Shown one piece after another: positions 38,126 to 47,635 of a DNA stretch of 60,668 nucleotides (position 1 is its first letter; each line of letters starts with the position of its first letter). Source of the stretch: an uncultured Clostridia bacterium. Lineage in GTDB: Bacteria > Bacillota > Clostridia > UMGS1810. Both the position numbers and the translations under genes were made by a program. Under the pieces are notes generated by a model that worked only from the letters and a program-made list of their open reading frames with translations, ran no database searches and was not told where the DNA came from. The DNA is taken from NCBI GenBank assembly GCA_934500705.1, contig CAKSTI010000017.1, positions 1-60,668 of the forward strand, read 5' to 3'.

Positions 38126-38141
38126 TGTAACTGCACCCTTC

Positions 38142-40907
38142 CTATTTTTTTACTATTTCAAAGCCGATTGTGCCTTTAATACTGCTGTCCGAATAATCGT
38201 TCACGTTAAATACCGTGTGGCCCTCGCTGTTTTTGAACGAACTTATCTTTGCAAGTCTTTCGCCGTTTACATCGAGCGAGTAAATATCAAAATCGCCTTT
38301 TATCTTAATTCTCACTTCACCTTGAACCGGCTGCATTATGACCGGTGCTCTGCCGGGTGAGTTAATGTAATTGTTTGTAAAGGAATATCCCTTGTTCCTC
38401 TCCGATGCGGTGAGCGTCAAGAGCATATTGCTCTCGTCCTTTAACGGCTTGTTGTTGACCGACGTGAGCATTGCCGTGTACCAACGGTTTTTCATCTTTA
38501 ATGCAATGCTTTCAAGGTCGGCATAGTCGCCGTCGGCACACTGCCCTGCGTATGCCTCCGCCTTGTCGGCTATGACAATAATTCTGCCGTCTATGGAGTC
38601 GACTTTAACCTCGTCATCGGTGTATATTGCATTCTGCGGAACGGCACTGCCGCCGATTTTGGACTTTTCTTTGGAGTATGAGAGTGCAAATTCATAAAAG
38701 TTTTTAAACTTATCCTCGTGTATGAACTTTGATGCCTTGTTATCTTTGATGTTCATATAATACGGTCTTAATCCGTCAAGGTAAATGTCCTGTTCGGTTA
38801 TTCCATCATTTTCCGCCTTTGCACTCTTTGATACTGCGTCAAAAAGTCTTGCCGCACTCACCATAGAAACACGGCTTGCAGGGTTATTGTATATGTCATA
38901 AAGGCTCTCTAACTTTCCGTCGCCCGTAGGCTCGTTTCCCGCATAGTTGTATGCAATCGGGTTCCAGTTCTGCCTTGCTCCGTATGTTGCCATAAGCAGG
39001 TAATCCTCGGTGTAGTTTTTGCCGAGCCACGCCGAGTTCCACTCGGATACCACATACGGTGTGTCCTTGTATTTGAGTCTGGAAAGATTTCCGATTATTC
39101 CGAGTCCGTTGTCCGTAAGAGAGGATATGACGTTGTCGCCGTAGTATACGGGCTTTGACAGGTCGCCGCCGTTTTTGTTGTAGTTGTGCACAGCGCCCCG
39201 TGCTACAAAGTCGGTGTTGCTGTTTAACAGCGAGTCGCCCAGAACAAGCTCCTCTCCGAGCGGATTTGAGTTGCAGGTACACAGCCCTTTGTAGCCGAGG
39301 TTACGTACAAACGCCCTCATACCGTCAAAGTAATCAAGCTGTACCTGCTCGTAAAACTTTCTCACGTCCGTTGTGCGCTCCTTGGTATACACAAGGTTTG
39401 AAAGGCTGAATTTGTCAAGGTTTACCGTGCCGCCGCTGAGACTTTCGTACTCGTTAAGTCCCACACCGTCGCCGCTCCAAGCCTTTCTAAGTTTGGCGTC
39501 TGTGCCGTATTTTTTCTTTAAATACTCATTGAACATCGCTTTAAGGCTCTGCTCGTCAACGGTGCTGAGTACAAGCGGTTTGTAGTAGTAAAAACCGCAG
39601 CCGGGCATAAATTCGAGCATCGCCACCGAGCTGTCCTCGGCAAGCGGAATACCCGTGTATTCGCTTTTTTGCTTCATCAGCTTTTCTATGCCGTCTTTCT
39701 GCCCGTCAATAAGCTCCTTGTCAAAATATCCGTTAAGGTCGCCGCCGTCATTTAGCGCAAGGTAGGTGTATATGCCGTTTTCCCTGAACTTATGCACTGC
39801 ATAGCGTATGTTGTCTGCGCTCTTGTTGTTAATACCGGCAATGCTCATTTTGATGCGTGCAAGGTTGTAGCCGAGTTTTGATATGTCGTCGGCAATCTCA
39901 TCAATTCTGCTGTGGTCTGTAAGGATTTTTTCCGAGAGGTTTATTCCCCAGAATTTAATCTCCGTTCCGTCCTCAAAGACAAAGTTATCTTTCTGCACGG
40001 TCAGTGCGCCGTGTTTGCCTGCCGGCTTTTCGGTCAGGTTTGACGCATCGAGTGCGCTCGACGGCACTATTTTAAGGTCACTCTCCTGTTTGAGCCAGTT
40101 ACCCGTAAAAGGGTTGTCGTAGTCGACGATACCCATATCGGGCAGATACGGACCGCTGTCCGTCAGCGTTATGCCCAAAACCATAAGCCACGACTTTGTT
40201 CCGCCCTCCTCGGAATGCATATAGAGCTTTTCTATGGTCTTTTCGGGGTAAGGATTGCTCAGCGCAAAGAGTCCTATGGCGTTTTCCTGTCCGCCGACGG
40301 GGTGATTTGCCTTCCACACATTTTGGCAAGTTGCATAGTCTGCCGCACCCCAGAAGTTATGAATATTTATGTTTTCAAACAGTTCTACCGTAGCGCTTGT
40401 GCCGTCGTCGTAGACAAGCGTGTACTCGCCCTTTTTGTCGCCTGTGCCGTAGTTCCAGGCGGAGCAGTGGAGAATATACAGTCCTGCCGCCTTTTTGCCA
40501 ATGGGCACCTGCGCACTGTCGGGGATAAATGTTGCACCACGTCCTGCAAGTCCCACAACGGCTTTGCCGCCATTTTGGTCGGGGTCTACCAGGTCAAACG
40601 GAATGTTCTTAAAGTAAGTAAGGCCTTTTAGCGTAAAGGCGCTCATATCGTTGCCGCTGCCCTCGTCCGTCCAGCCGCCCTTATTGTCGCCGCTTACATC
40701 GTCAACATAGCCGTTGTTGGCATAGTCTTTGAGGCTTATTGTGGTAAAGTTCTGCTCCAAATTGTCATAAGCCGACTGCTTTACGAGCGTAATATCCGTA
40801 GCAAAATACTCCGTGTCCTCATACTCGCTTGCCGCAACCGGAAAAGCCGATGCGGCTATGCCGACTGCAAGGACAAGCAAAAATGCGTTTTTAAAATATT
40901 TTTTCAT
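38142..40907 (-). CDS. Secreted clan-A-like glycosidase with an altered acid/base motif
   Basis: Protein of 921 residues with a signal peptide (about 1-27). An N-terminal beta-sandwich (about 55-250) precedes a TIM-barrel domain starting FVFEDGTEIKFWGINLS (about 309-325) with KLGYNLARIKM, as in cellulase-like clan-A enzymes. The expected nucleophile is present in VVSEWN (E622). At the strand where related enzymes have an ENxNENS-like acid/base Glu, this protein reads LEFMPGCG (431-438), so that residue seems to be lost or moved. A C-terminal beta domain follows. The ATG has an AAGGAGGTATAT site. Family number uncertain; it may be an inactive or retuned binding enzyme. Confidence 0.65.
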   Translation of the reverse strand: MKKYFKNAFLLVLAVGIAASAFPVAASEYEDTEYFATDITLVKQSAYDNLEQNFTTISLKDYANNGYVDDVSGDNKGGWTDEGSGNDMSAFTLKGLTYFKNIPFDLVDPDQNGGKAVVGLAGRGATFIPDSAQVPIGKKAAGLYILHCSAWNYGTGDKKGEYTLVYDDGTSATVELFENINIHNFWGAADYATCQNVWKANHPVGGQENAIGLFALSNPYPEKTIEKLYMHSEEGGTKSWLMVLGITLTDSGPYLPDMGIVDYDNPFTGNWLKQESDLKIVPSSALDASNLTEKPAGKHGALTVQKDNFVFEDGTEIKFWGINLSEKILTDHSRIDEIADDISKLGYNLARIKMSIAGINNKSADNIRYAVHKFRENGIYTYLALNDGGDLNGYFDKELIDGQKDGIEKLMKQKSEYTGIPLAEDSSVAMLEFMPGCGFYYYKPLVLSTVDEQSLKAMFNEYLKKKYGTDAKLRKAWSGDGVGLNEYESLSGGTVNLDKFSLSNLVYTKERTTDVRKFYEQVQLDYFDGMRAFVRNLGYKGLCTCNSNPLGEELVLGDSLLNSNTDFVARGAVHNYNKNGGDLSKPVYYGDNVISSLTDNGLGIIGNLSRLKYKDTPYVVSEWNSAWLGKNYTEDYLLMATYGARQNWNPIAYNYAGNEPTGDGKLESLYDIYNNPASRVSMVSAARLFDAVSKSAKAENDGITEQDIYLDGLRPYYMNIKDNKASKFIHEDKFKNFYEFALSYSKEKSKIGGSAVPQNAIYTDDEVKVDSIDGRIIVIADKAEAYAGQCADGDYADLESIALKMKNRWYTAMLTSVNNKPLKDESNMLLTLTASERNKGYSFTNNYINSPGRAPVIMQPVQGEVRIKIKGDFDIYSLDVNGERLAKISSFKNSEGHTVFNVNDYSDSSIKGTIGFEIVKK

Positions 40908-40927
40908 ATATACCTCCTTGCCGGCGA

Positions 40928-42628
40928 TTACTTAATCCGTGACAGCCGTATCATTGCAAAAGACATCGGCGAAAGCGTGTAACTCCTGCACTCGGATTTG
41001 TCAATATGGTCTTTGGTTTCAATCTTTACTTCCTCGTGACCTCTGAAATTCATAGAGTGCAGTCCGTTTGTACCGTAAATTCTGGTATCCTGTTTAAGGT
41101 AATATCCCTCGTTTTCCAGATTGACCGTGAGATTTGAGTTCTCATTAAAGTTGGTTATAAATATGCACACGTCGCCGTCCGACTGCTCAAATGCCGCCGC
41201 TGTGGACATCGCCACACTTCCGGGCTTAAAGTCCTGCAAGTTTGCGCCAATCATCTTTGCGCCCTTGCTGTTATCGTAGAACACTTTCACAACTTCAACG
41301 GGAGCCGTTGCACGGACAACCTTGTTGTCGTCCACGTAGAACGCCCACCACGGGCCGCCGTCCGGCAAATGCCTGAGTTCGGAAAGGTATTTACCGTTGT
41401 GATTGTCCTGATTTCCTCCGCCCGATGAAAAGCTGTGAAAATCGGCTTCAATTATCTGCGGATAGTGCATCATTCTTATCATATAGTCAGCAATGGTCAC
41501 CGCCGAGGAAATATCCGTATTTTTAGGCCAATCGGAGCGGTTTGTTATCCAGCCGGTGTTGTACTCGGTAAAGAGTATTTTGTGCCTTTCGGGGTCGCCG
41601 AACTTCTCTATGTCGGAGATGAGCGCACGTACCGAGTTTTCGCACACGCCGGAAACCTGATTTGTGGTAAAGTACTTGTGAATTACAATGTAATCTATAA
41701 TATCTCCGCACTCCATAAGCAGTTTTCTCTGCCACTCCACGCCTGCCGAGGCGGTGTCGTTTGAGGCGATGTGTGCGGCTATGGGCGTTTTTTTGTCCAC
41801 GGTTCTGATTGCCGGAACAGCCTTCTTTATTGTTTCTATATACTCATCTATGTTCATCTTGGAGAGGTCAACCTCGTTGCCCAGTTCCCACGCAACAATA
41901 TTTAGCTTTTCTATTCCGCAGCGCTCTTTGCGCAGTTTGCCCCAGTTTACGCCGCCGTTGTAGTTGACGGTGCCGTCGCTTGTCAAAAACTCCACCACGT
42001 CAACCATATCTTCAAGCGGTTCGGTAACAACGTTAAGAGTATAGGTAAAGGTCATATCCTCTCCGCCGTAAGCAAACATTATCTTTAAATCCTCGTCGAG
42101 TCCCTCCGGACTTTTGCCTATTTTGTATACATTGCGGCCGCCGTTAATGTTTTCGTTTCCCACGGACAGCCGGCTGTGACCGTAACCTGTATACCTTTTG
42201 TTCATTATGGACTGTACTTCTTTTTGCCATAACGGGCCGAGGGTTTCCTTCCACCACGTATAATTTGCTTCCGTTCCGCCGTATCTTATGTGACAATGAG
42301 GATATTTTCTAAGGCTTTCCACAGCGGCGGGGTTTGCCCCCATATATGTGTTCTTGTCGGAGATTGCCAAAAACTCGGCGTCATTTGCCAGAACACTGTC
42401 ACCGCCTATCACACTGCCGCCGAAGCCGTGATTGTAGCCAAACATTGTTTGCGGTATACTTTCACGGATAACAGTGCTTTTGTCAAAGCTGAGAGTCTTT
42501 TCCACCGTATTGATTTCGGCAGGCTGTGTCTCGGTTTCCTGCTCCGTCCCGTCTGCAAGCACGCCCGTGCAAAACGTGGGTACTGTGAGCGCAAGGCAAA
42601 GCAAAAAGGATAAAATTTTATTGGTCAT
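40928..42628 (-). CDS. Secreted GH51-like alpha-L-arabinofuranosidase
   Basis: Protein of 566 residues with a signal peptide (about 1-25). A (beta/alpha)8 domain starts with MFGYNHGFGG and HIRYGGTEANYTWW. The acid/base Glu is in AWELGNEVD (E252) and the nucleophile in ILFTEYNTGW (E355), the spacing expected for GH51 and related clan-A arabinofuranosidases. The C-terminal beta-sandwich ends with SPMSFAMIRL, as in GH51. These enzymes remove arabinofuranose from arabinan, arabinoxylan or arabinogalactan. Perfect AGGAGGAAAGAA ribosome site; 10 bases after the larger GH51-like gene. GH39 is a less likely alternative. Confidence 0.78.
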   Translation of the reverse strand: MTNKILSFLLCLALTVPTFCTGVLADGTEQETETQPAEINTVEKTLSFDKSTVIRESIPQTMFGYNHGFGGSVIGGDSVLANDAEFLAISDKNTYMGANPAAVESLRKYPHCHIRYGGTEANYTWWKETLGPLWQKEVQSIMNKRYTGYGHSRLSVGNENINGGRNVYKIGKSPEGLDEDLKIMFAYGGEDMTFTYTLNVVTEPLEDMVDVVEFLTSDGTVNYNGGVNWGKLRKERCGIEKLNIVAWELGNEVDLSKMNIDEYIETIKKAVPAIRTVDKKTPIAAHIASNDTASAGVEWQRKLLMECGDIIDYIVIHKYFTTNQVSGVCENSVRALISDIEKFGDPERHKILFTEYNTGWITNRSDWPKNTDISSAVTIADYMIRMMHYPQIIEADFHSFSSGGGNQDNHNGKYLSELRHLPDGGPWWAFYVDDNKVVRATAPVEVVKVFYDNSKGAKMIGANLQDFKPGSVAMSTAAAFEQSDGDVCIFITNFNENSNLTVNLENEGYYLKQDTRIYGTNGLHSMNFRGHEEVKIETKDHIDKSECRSYTLSPMSFAMIRLSRIK

Positions 42629-42638
42629 TTCTTTCCTC

Positions 42639-45600
42639 CTATCGCAGTGTTATTGATTTAAACATAGGCGTCATACTCTCTGTGTCATTCCAGAAAAACA
42701 GGCGGTGATACTTGGCATCACCGTCACCGTATGCCTGTATACGGTTAACGCCCTTGTCCAATACGACGTTTGCGGATATATTCACCGTATTCGGCGTATT
42801 GGAGCGGTACGATGCGCAGAGCATAATATACGGAATGTTTACAAAGTTAAATTTGTTGTCAATCTCCGCAGTAATCTCACCTTCGCTGATTTGCGCCGTT
42901 ATGCCGAACATATCGTCGGTGTCCGTCACGCTGTCGTATGCACCGGATATATCTTTGACCACTCCGCAGTAGTTTATGAGCGTCTTACAATCGGCAAGGT
43001 TGTAGTCAAACTCAAAGTTAAATCGGTAACTGCCGTCGACTGCAAGTTTTGTCTGGTTTACGTAACGGATTTCGCCGCTCTTTGCATCGGTTATCAGGAG
43101 CGATATATTCTTTCCGCCTGCCGGATTTTCCACATTGCCGCTCACGTCAATGCGCCTCTGACCTTTAAATGTCGCAACACTGCTCTGCACCTTGGTATCT
43201 TTAAGTTTTATCACGGTTACGGAGTACGGGTCAATCTTTATGCCGTCACGGCTTAAATTATACTCGGTCTTGCAGACCATCTCATTTCTGTATTCAAGGG
43301 AACTTGTGCCGCTGTCCGAATAAATGTACGAGTAGCCGTCAAATGACGTTTGGGTATCGTCCGAATTTCTGCCCGTGATTACGGACTTTTCGACAATGCT
43401 GTAATCGTCAAACGCCTTGTCAATATCAAGCGTTAAGTTAAGCGTGTGATTGCGGTGATTATTTATAAATAAGTTAAGCGAACCGTCCGCCTGCTTTACC
43501 GCAGAGCAGCTGTAACCGTATTTGCCGTCAAGCCACGTTCCGTTTGCACTGTCCCAGCCGTCCCAATCGTCAGGGCCGCCGTTTGCCGGGATAGTGGTGC
43601 AAAATCCGTCTATGTCGGAAGAAAGCACCTCTCCCACACCGTTCTCGGCATACATATCCATAAGCATATATGTTGCACCGGGGTAGTATTTGCCGCCTTT
43701 TTCGTAGCCGACGCCCCACGGGCCGGGGTACAGATTGTATGAATGGAGATTTGCAACTTCGATTATGGGTTCGTTAAACACCCTGTTGAAAAACTCCGCC
43801 TCGCACAATGCACTTGCAAGACCTATGCCCTGGTAGTAATTCTCACGCTTTGCCGGACGGTTTGTTCCGTGTTCGGTGTAGGCTATTTTGATATCCTTGT
43901 TTTTGCTGTTCTTTGAATTTACGGTACGCTGTATATAGCTTGCGGCATAATTCGGCTCGGTGCAATAGTCTGTGTTATAACTGTGCACTACAAGGTAATC
44001 AATATCCGCCGCCCAGTCCTTATCAACAATATCTGCGTCCCAATTAAACCGGCACATATAGTTGTCATCAGCATAATACACATATTCGGTGTTTACGGCA
44101 ACGCCTATCTTTATGTCGGGACTGTAACGCTTTAAAATCTCAACGACCTCACCGGCACGCTGAATGTAGCTGTCCTTATCCCACTTTTTGTCCCAGTTTC
44201 CGGGTTCCATACAGTTGATGTTAGGCTCGTTGGCAATCTCCCACATATACACCCTTGCAGGCTCGGCTATGCCGTCTGCCCTTCTCACGGCAGACCAGTC
44301 GGTGCCGTCACCGTTTATGTCGCCGTCGGCGGTGAGGTACTCCACCAAATCCGCAATGTCCTCGTCACTGTCTAAGATGTTTATTACATATGAATACTCC
44401 GCTTGGGGGTTCATATAGTCAACCATTTTGAGCCATTCGGGCACGCCCCACACGGCACGCTTGGGTTTAATCTGCTTTTCGGTTGACTGTCTGGAATATC
44501 GCTCACGCTGTTTTACGTCGCCGACGCTCTTTTTCCACTTGAACCAGTTTGCCGTAGTGCCTGCCACACGTGTGTAGGCAAAGGTGTTGTTATCACGGAA
44601 GCTGCCCAATTTGGGGTCAATAACTGCGTTCGGTGTGTCGTAGTATACGTCTGTTTTAAAGTCGATGTCATCTATGTATGCAACTGTGCCGTTCCCCTCT
44701 GCTGTGCCCTTTTCATTGTTTGCACAAATTACGAAAGAATAGTCCGAACGCTCTGCAAACTTAAAATTCTCCGACAATGTCATAGATCTAACAAGTGCTA
44801 TATCTCTGCCCATATTGGTTGAGGAGTTAAGGCGGATTGCCGAATTGGTATCTATTACGGCTGTTCCCGTATCATCATAGAGTTTGAGGGCGTTTGATAC
44901 ATTATCCCCGTCAGCGTCGAGGGTGTACTCCACGGTGTACCATTTGGACTTTTGGTACTCGCCCACACTGTCCCCGGCGAGGTACACAGTGCCGTTTATA
45001 AACTTAACGGCGTCAAACCAGCCCATAACCTGATTTGCCTCATATTCTCTGGCAAACTGACTGGCGGAAACAAGGCAGTACTTGGAACTTTCTGCGTCCT
45101 TTATCCAGTCGATGTTCCAGTCCTTGGCAAGGCTCAGGCGCACGTTCGATACGTCGCTGTCTATCTTTAATCTGTATTTAAAGGTAGTTTTTCTGTCCAT
45201 AAGTGCAACGTCTGTCTTGCCGAAGTATGAACCGCCGCCGTAGATATATTCACCTGACATTACGGGCGGAGCGAGCTTTGCAACGTGATTGCCGCTCTGC
45301 GTGCCGTCGTCCACAACGGTGAGGTCCTGCACGTCGTACCTGTTGTTGCCCTTGGAGAGTTCAAAGTAGTTGTTAAAGCCAAAGTAACCGTCTATGCCGC
45401 CGGTTTGCAAAATATCGCCGGAGATAAAGCCGAAGTTGTTGCCGTCTTTGTAGTCAACGGCTTTTGCCGGTTTTTGCAGTATGCCGTCTATGTACTGGTT
45501 GGCGTAGAGGTCGTTTCCGCTTTTAACGCCGTACTTGGTGTAGCTTAAATTGCCGCCGTAAACGTCGGCATTTGATATATATTTAAACGTTGTCGATGCC

Positions 45601-45911
45601 GTGGGGGAAAGATACGCCTCTCCCGTTTCCATAGCAGGGAACCAATACGTCTTGTTTTCAAAGTTATTGTTAAATGAGTCGTACTTGGAATAGTTTTTGT
45701 TAAGCCAGTTATTGCGTCTGATGCCGTTGTTGTCCCACTCCTGGTTGAAACCGAAAAGTCTTTCTGTTGTGCGGTTTACCGTTTCGTTCGTAACCGTCAT
45801 AGTAACATCGTATGTATTGTGTGTTTCGTTTGCCGCAAGGGTATTTAATGTAATGCAATTAACAATTACGGCAGATGCCATAAATGAGCACGCATATTTT
45901 TTTAATTTCAC
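42639..45911 (-). CDS. Large secreted GH51-like enzyme with a module inserted in the barrel
   Basis: Protein of 1090 residues with a signal peptide (about 1-27) and a GTG start after GAGGCGGAAAGC. The barrel begins at RLFGFNQEWD (51-60), breaks off, and resumes about 370 residues later at DPKLGSFRDNNTF. The acid/base Glu lies in WEIANEPN (E562) and the nucleophile in IAYTEHG (E680). The inserted segment (about 65-420) is homologous to most of each of the two module-only proteins encoded just upstream. A GH51-type C-terminal beta-sandwich and two further beta modules follow; the last ends HRLFFWNDTESMTPMF. Expected activity is on arabinofuranosyl side chains; the insert probably adds substrate binding. 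Confidence 0.78.
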   Translation of the reverse strand: MKLKKYACSFMASAVIVNCITLNTLAANETHNTYDVTMTVTNETVNRTTERLFGFNQEWDNNGIRRNNWLNKNYSKYDSFNNNFENKTYWFPAMETGEAYLSPTASTTFKYISNADVYGGNLSYTKYGVKSGNDLYANQYIDGILQKPAKAVDYKDGNNFGFISGDILQTGGIDGYFGFNNYFELSKGNNRYDVQDLTVVDDGTQSGNHVAKLAPPVMSGEYIYGGGSYFGKTDVALMDRKTTFKYRLKIDSDVSNVRLSLAKDWNIDWIKDAESSKYCLVSASQFAREYEANQVMGWFDAVKFINGTVYLAGDSVGEYQKSKWYTVEYTLDADGDNVSNALKLYDDTGTAVIDTNSAIRLNSSTNMGRDIALVRSMTLSENFKFAERSDYSFVICANNEKGTAEGNGTVAYIDDIDFKTDVYYDTPNAVIDPKLGSFRDNNTFAYTRVAGTTANWFKWKKSVGDVKQRERYSRQSTEKQIKPKRAVWGVPEWLKMVDYMNPQAEYSYVINILDSDEDIADLVEYLTADGDINGDGTDWSAVRRADGIAEPARVYMWEIANEPNINCMEPGNWDKKWDKDSYIQRAGEVVEILKRYSPDIKIGVAVNTEYVYYADDNYMCRFNWDADIVDKDWAADIDYLVVHSYNTDYCTEPNYAASYIQRTVNSKNSKNKDIKIAYTEHGTNRPAKRENYYQGIGLASALCEAEFFNRVFNEPIIEVANLHSYNLYPGPWGVGYEKGGKYYPGATYMLMDMYAENGVGEVLSSDIDGFCTTIPANGGPDDWDGWDSANGTWLDGKYGYSCSAVKQADGSLNLFINNHRNHTLNLTLDIDKAFDDYSIVEKSVITGRNSDDTQTSFDGYSYIYSDSGTSSLEYRNEMVCKTEYNLSRDGIKIDPYSVTVIKLKDTKVQSSVATFKGQRRIDVSGNVENPAGGKNISLLITDAKSGEIRYVNQTKLAVDGSYRFNFEFDYNLADCKTLINYCGVVKDISGAYDSVTDTDDMFGITAQISEGEITAEIDNKFNFVNIPYIMLCASYRSNTPNTVNISANVVLDKGVNRIQAYGDGDAKYHRLFFWNDTESMTPMFKSITLR

Positions 45912-45999
45912 GCTTTCCGCCTCACTTTCGATTTGTATTTTTGATTGTGACTGCGGCGGACGGAAAAATCCGTCTGCCGCAATGCCACAAACATTTTTA

Positions 46000-47598
46000 T
46001 TATTCCACCGTAACCGTATCTAACAGCGGTTTAATGTTTTCAAAGTTTTCCCACAGGAACACGGAGTACTCTCCGTTTGTCGAAAGGTCTTTTGTAAATG
46101 TAATTGCATAGTTACTTGCCGTCGAAGTATCGGCGTCAACTATCTGTGACTGCAAAAGTGCGCCCGTAGTCTTGTCGTACTCTGCGGCAATGAGTTTGCC
46201 GGCGAGTTTGCTGAGTGACGTAATATTTACATTAACCGTCTTTGCCGACGCATCGAGAGTTGCGGTTGCAGAGCCGTAAGGAATGGCATCATAACCTGCA
46301 AACGTAATGTTATCAAGATAGAAAGCCTTAGCCCAGTCGCCGTTTGCTGCGCCGGTTACAAATACGCCGTAGTTATTGGTGTCTGCCTTATCTGCCGTGA
46401 AGCTTGCACAGCCGCCTTTTCCGAACAAAGCATCATACGGCATAAGCGATTTTACAATTCCGTTGTTTTTCTTTAAGCCATATGCGCTTGTAGCCGTTGT
46501 TCCGTCGCTTACCGGGAGCTTGCCGCTCTTTGCGCCGACAACACTGCCGTCCGCACGGTTTTTGATTATAACAGCAAGGTCAGGTGATGTCGGGTTGGTT
46601 TCATAGTCAATATAAACTTCTACCGTGTACCACGAGGTATCTCTGCCTGCATCGTTGTATGTCATCATATCGCAGATTTTATTCTCCGCACTTACCGTAT
46701 TGCCAAGATATGCCGCACCCTTGTATATTGTAACCGCATCGGTTACTGCGCCTACATCATTATCTTTGTCTGTTTTGAATATTTCGGCGCTGTTAATCGA
46801 ATATCTTACAGCTTTAGCCTGAGCTACCGGAGTATGCGTCTTATTGTAGAGTTTGTCTTTCATATTGCCAACGTTCTTTGTAATGCTGAGAGTTACAAAA
46901 CCTGTTGAACTGTCGTCTTTCTCCTGCCAAGCTTGTCTATGATTGCGAATGTCAAAAGATATTTTGCTCTTGTAACCGTAAAGCTCCATACCCTCTTTGC
47001 CGAACCAGTCAAAACCGACTGCACTGTATGATGCCGTCGTATTTGTATTAAAGCCGCTATTACTCGAAACAAAGCAGGACAATACCGTACTTCCGTCAGC
47101 AGTTTTGAGCATCATATTCTCGTCGCCCCTTGGGTGAAGCCAACTGACCGAACCCCATATTTGCGACATAATGTGTATAGTTGACGTCATACCTGTGTAA
47201 CCTTCAAAACCGCCTGCACGCAAGTTATCGGTTAAGTAGCCATTGTTTTGGAAATTATATGCCGATATCCAATCGCTGACGGGCATATCGCTTGCGGGAG
47301 TTTGCAAAGTACCGTCCTCCGCATACTGATTATTATACAAGTCGCCCTCAACAACGTAGACTGTATCTGCCGCAAGAGCCTTGCTTGCCGTTGCTCCGTT
47401 ATTTATGTACTCAAACTCTTTGCCGGCTGTATTTTTGTATTTCCCCCACACGGGACTTGCCTTGTAGTCCTCGCTCTCAAAATCCTGTGTAAATTCTCTT
47501 GAAGAAGATGCCGCATCAGCCGACGCAAAAGCGGCAGGCATAGCCCCCGCAATAAGAGCGGCAGATGTGAAAATTGCCAAAATTCTTTTCTTTAACAT
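46000..47598 (-). CDS. Secreted module protein related to the GH51 insert (second of tandem pair)
   Basis: Protein of 532 residues from the ATG preceded by AAGGAGTGTATGAA; a frame three codons longer has poor spacing. Signal peptide about 1-28. The body (about 40-430) aligns with the module inserted in the GH51-like enzyme: GGFEGYTG, DWFGKEGMELYGYKS, TDAVTIYKGAAYLG, SWYTVEVYID, NYGVFVTG and FYLDNITFAGYD. A C-terminal module (about 440-532) ends EYSVFLWENFENIKPLL, like the tails of the left-locus proteins. No catalytic motif. Likely an extracellular carbohydrate-binding partner for the enzymes that follow. Confidence 0.7.
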   Translation of the reverse strand: MLKKRILAIFTSAALIAGAMPAAFASADAASSSREFTQDFESEDYKASPVWGKYKNTAGKEFEYINNGATASKALAADTVYVVEGDLYNNQYAEDGTLQTPASDMPVSDWISAYNFQNNGYLTDNLRAGGFEGYTGMTSTIHIMSQIWGSVSWLHPRGDENMMLKTADGSTVLSCFVSSNSGFNTNTTASYSAVGFDWFGKEGMELYGYKSKISFDIRNHRQAWQEKDDSSTGFVTLSITKNVGNMKDKLYNKTHTPVAQAKAVRYSINSAEIFKTDKDNDVGAVTDAVTIYKGAAYLGNTVSAENKICDMMTYNDAGRDTSWYTVEVYIDYETNPTSPDLAVIIKNRADGSVVGAKSGKLPVSDGTTATSAYGLKKNNGIVKSLMPYDALFGKGGCASFTADKADTNNYGVFVTGAANGDWAKAFYLDNITFAGYDAIPYGSATATLDASAKTVNVNITSLSKLAGKLIAAEYDKTTGALLQSQIVDADTSTASNYAITFTKDLSTNGEYSVFLWENFENIKPLLDTVTVE

Positions 47599-47635
47599 TT
47601 CATACACTCCTTTTAAATTTTTTAATATCCTGTCA

